Below are positions 4,498 through 6,267 of a stretch of 6,267 nt of DNA, one piece after another; the first letter of the stretch is position 1, and every line of letters starts with the position of its first letter. The stretch covers positions 1-6,267 of the forward strand of contig CAMHDG010000098.1 of assembly GCA_946183815.1 (NCBI GenBank). Direction: 5' to 3'. Below the pieces are notes generated by a model that saw only the letters and a list, made by a program, of their open reading frames with translations, was not told the DNA's origin and ran no database searches. Position numbers and translations under genes: made by a program. This stretch comes from an uncultured bacterium (lineage in GTDB: Bacteria; Cyanobacteriota; Vampirovibrionia; Gastranaerophilales; Gastranaerophilaceae).

Positions 4498-6267
4498 TTA
4501 CCCTTTAGCCATCTCACGCAATTTTTTGAGTTGGTCACGTATTTCTGCCGCTCGCTCAAAATCGAGTAATTTGGCTGATTTATGCATATCCTTTTCAAGT
4601 TTATCAATAAGTTTTGGCAGACTCTTTCTGTCGATTCCCATATCAACCATTTCTTCTGCAACTATATCCTCAAGATTTCGATAACTTTCAACAAGTGAAA
4701 GAAGATTATTTTCAATAGGTTTTTTTATGGTTTGAGGGATAATCCCGTATTTTTTGTTATGCTCCATTTGGATTTCTCTGCGGCGGTTAGTTTCGTCAAT
4801 AGCCCTTTGCATCGAATCTGTTATTTTGTCTGCGTACATAATAACTTCCCCGCAAGAGTTACGGGCGGCACGACCTATTGTTTGTATCAAACTTGTATCT
4901 GACCTCAAAAAACCTTCCTTATCCGCATCCATAATTGCAACAAGTGAAACCTCCGGAATATCCAACCCTTCTCTTAACAGGTTTACACCTATCAGCACAT
5001 CAAATTCCCCAAGTCTTAAATCTCTCAATATTTCTACACGCTCTATTGATTTTATATCACTATGCAGGTATCTGACTTTTATTCCCTCTTGTAAAAAATA
5101 GTCGCATAAATCTTCTGCCATACGCTTAGTAAGAGTAGTTATTAAAACTCTTTCGTTCTTTTTAACCCGTTCTTCTATTTCTTTTTCGAGGTCAGGAATT
5201 TGTGTATCAATAGGTCTTATGCTGATTTTAGGATCAACAAGCCCTGTTGGTCTTATGATTTGTTCAACAATTTGTTCTGATGTGTTTATCTCAAAATCGG
5301 CAGGAGTTGCTGATATATATATTTTTTGTCCGACTTTATCAAAAAACTCGTTTTCTTTTAGTGGTCTGTTATCTTTTGCACATGGCAGTCTAAAACCGTA
5401 GTTTACAAGTGTATCTTTTCTTGACTGGTCGCCATGGTACATCCCTTTTAACTGCGGTATTGTAACATGAGATTCGTCAATAACGGTTAGAAAATCCCCC
5501 CTAAAATAATCAAGTAAAGTGGCGGGAGCGCTCCCTGCGGGTCTGCGTTCTATTATCCTTGAATAGTTTTCTATTCCTGAGCAATAACCCATTTCTTTTA
5601 TCATCTCAATATCATATTTAACCCTTTGCTCAAGTCTTTGAGCCTCTAAAATTTTGTTTTCATCATAGAGTTCTGTCAGTCGGTTTTGTAACTCCTGACG
5701 GATAAGTTTTATAGTTTCTTCTTCGTTTTCATCATACGAAAGGTAATGCACTGCAGGATAAATAACAATTTTATCCGGTGTTTCAACAATTTCACCGGAT
5801 ACAGGGTCAATCTTTACAAATTTTTCTATCTCATCACCAAACATCATAATTCTGGTTACGATTTTTTCATAAGCGGGCATAAGTTCTATAACATCACCCC
5901 TTACCCTAAAAGTTGAGTGTTCAAGGTTAACATCATTTCTTTTGTATTGAACACTTACTAAATGTTTTAACAGTTCATCTCTGTCTATTTCGTCACCGAC
6001 ATTTAGTTCTAATGAGCCTCTGAAATAGTTTTCAGGCAACCCTAAACCGTAAATACAACTTACGGAGGCAACAATAATTACATCATTTCTTTCATAAAGA
6101 CTTCTTGTTGTATTGTGTCTTAATCTGTCAATCTCTTCATTTATACTCGCTGATTTTTCTATGTAGGTATCTGTTCTTGGGATATATGCTTCAGGCTGAT
6201 AGTAATCATAATAACTGATAAAGTATTCAACCGCATTATCAGGAAAAAGTTCTTTAAACTCATTATA
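4498..6267 (-). CDS. uvrB: UvrABC system protein B (5' end beyond the window)
   Basis: UvrB is the damage-verifying helicase-like subunit of nucleotide excision repair. It is loaded by UvrA and hands the lesion to UvrC. The reading frame is open to the right edge, so 589 residues are visible and about 70-75 N-terminal residues, including the Walker A loop, are missing (family length about 660). Visible landmarks: the DNA-gripping beta-hairpin YYDYYQPEAYIPRTDTYIEK (19-38), IYGLGLPENYFRGS, MGYCSGIENYSR, the Walker B-like DESHVT (264-269), the GMYHGDQSRKDTL and FRLPCAKDNRPL region, SATPADFE, NLLREGLDIPEV (429-440), the arginine-finger motif QTIGRAAR (462-469), and the C-terminal UVR domain that binds UvrC (about 550-586, LLDFERAAEIRDQLKKL). 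The TTG codon at 6039, within GLGLPENY, is an internal leucine and not a start. The gene looks intact as far as it can be read. Confidence 0.97.
   Translation of the reverse strand, partial: YNEFKELFPDNAVEYFISYYDYYQPEAYIPRTDTYIEKSASINEEIDRLRHNTTRSLYERNDVIIVASVSCIYGLGLPENYFRGSLELNVGDEIDRDELLKHLVSVQYKRNDVNLEHSTFRVRGDVIELMPAYEKIVTRIMMFGDEIEKFVKIDPVSGEIVETPDKIVIYPAVHYLSYDENEEETIKLIRQELQNRLTELYDENKILEAQRLEQRVKYDIEMIKEMGYCSGIENYSRIIERRPAGSAPATLLDYFRGDFLTVIDESHVTIPQLKGMYHGDQSRKDTLVNYGFRLPCAKDNRPLKENEFFDKVGQKIYISATPADFEINTSEQIVEQIIRPTGLVDPKISIRPIDTQIPDLEKEIEERVKKNERVLITTLTKRMAEDLCDYFLQEGIKVRYLHSDIKSIERVEILRDLRLGEFDVLIGVNLLREGLDIPEVSLVAIMDADKEGFLRSDTSLIQTIGRAARNSCGEVIMYADKITDSMQRAIDETNRRREIQMEHNKKYGIIPQTIKKPIENNLLSLVESYRNLEDIVAEEMVDMGIDRKSLPKLIDKLEKDMHKSAKLLDFERAAEIRDQLKKLREMAKG

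Noticed and set aside
4113..4661. Long minus-strand open frame of 182 codons across the uvrB 3' end and antisense to the cysteine-cluster gene
   Set aside because: It overlaps two well-supported genes in another frame, has a low-complexity Phe/Ile/Lys-rich translation and no recognisable domain; it is a shadow frame.
4754..5401. Plus-strand open frames opposite uvrB (4754-5101 and 5219-5401)
   Set aside because: Antisense shadows of conserved helicase motifs.
6037..6039. TTG as the start of a shorter UvrB
   Set aside because: The frame stays open to 6267 and encodes canonical UvrB sequence, including the beta-hairpin, upstream of this codon, so it is an internal leucine.

Overview
The window is a low-GC (by eye roughly 35%), densely coded bacterial chromosome segment. 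It reads as housekeeping DNA with one unfamiliar gene and one small palindromic repeat family. The genes use the standard code, TAA/TAG/TGA stops and purine-rich ribosome binding sites. Nothing fixes the taxon. A low-GC anaerobic or gut-type bacterium would fit, and Gastranaerophilales/Melainabacteria or a Firmicute are guesses only.

Layout, left to right. Bases 1-50 hold the end of a palindromic repeat with two small hairpins. From there to 1688, on the minus strand, lies a two-gene unit: an Lrp/AsnC-family regulator followed, with a 4-base ATGA overlap, by a class I PLP-dependent aminotransferase. Upstream of it (1731-2381, minus) is a 216-residue coiled-coil protein of unknown function. 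A 185-base intergenic stretch follows, with that gene's candidate promoter and a strong intrinsic terminator belonging to the next gene. That gene is phosphoglycerate kinase (pgk, 2567-3784, minus), apparently monocistronic. A divergent intergenic region of about 140 bases carries a perfect 19-bp palindrome that shares its 16-base end with the repeat at 35-50. A YkgJ-type cysteine-cluster protein follows on the plus strand (about 3924-4481). It converges, with only 16 bases between stop codons, on uvrB (minus), which runs off the right edge of the window.

Functionally, the regulator-aminotransferase pair looks like a self-contained amino-acid responsive unit. The arrangement resembles the AlaR-AlaT pair of Bacillus subtilis. 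pgk is central glycolysis and uvrB is nucleotide excision repair. No prophage, transposase, CRISPR array, tRNA or rRNA is visible. I found no clear new multi-gene system. The best leads are the palindromic repeat family, whose end supplies the aminotransferase stop codon and possibly a promoter element, and the unrecognised Ala/His-rich helical protein.
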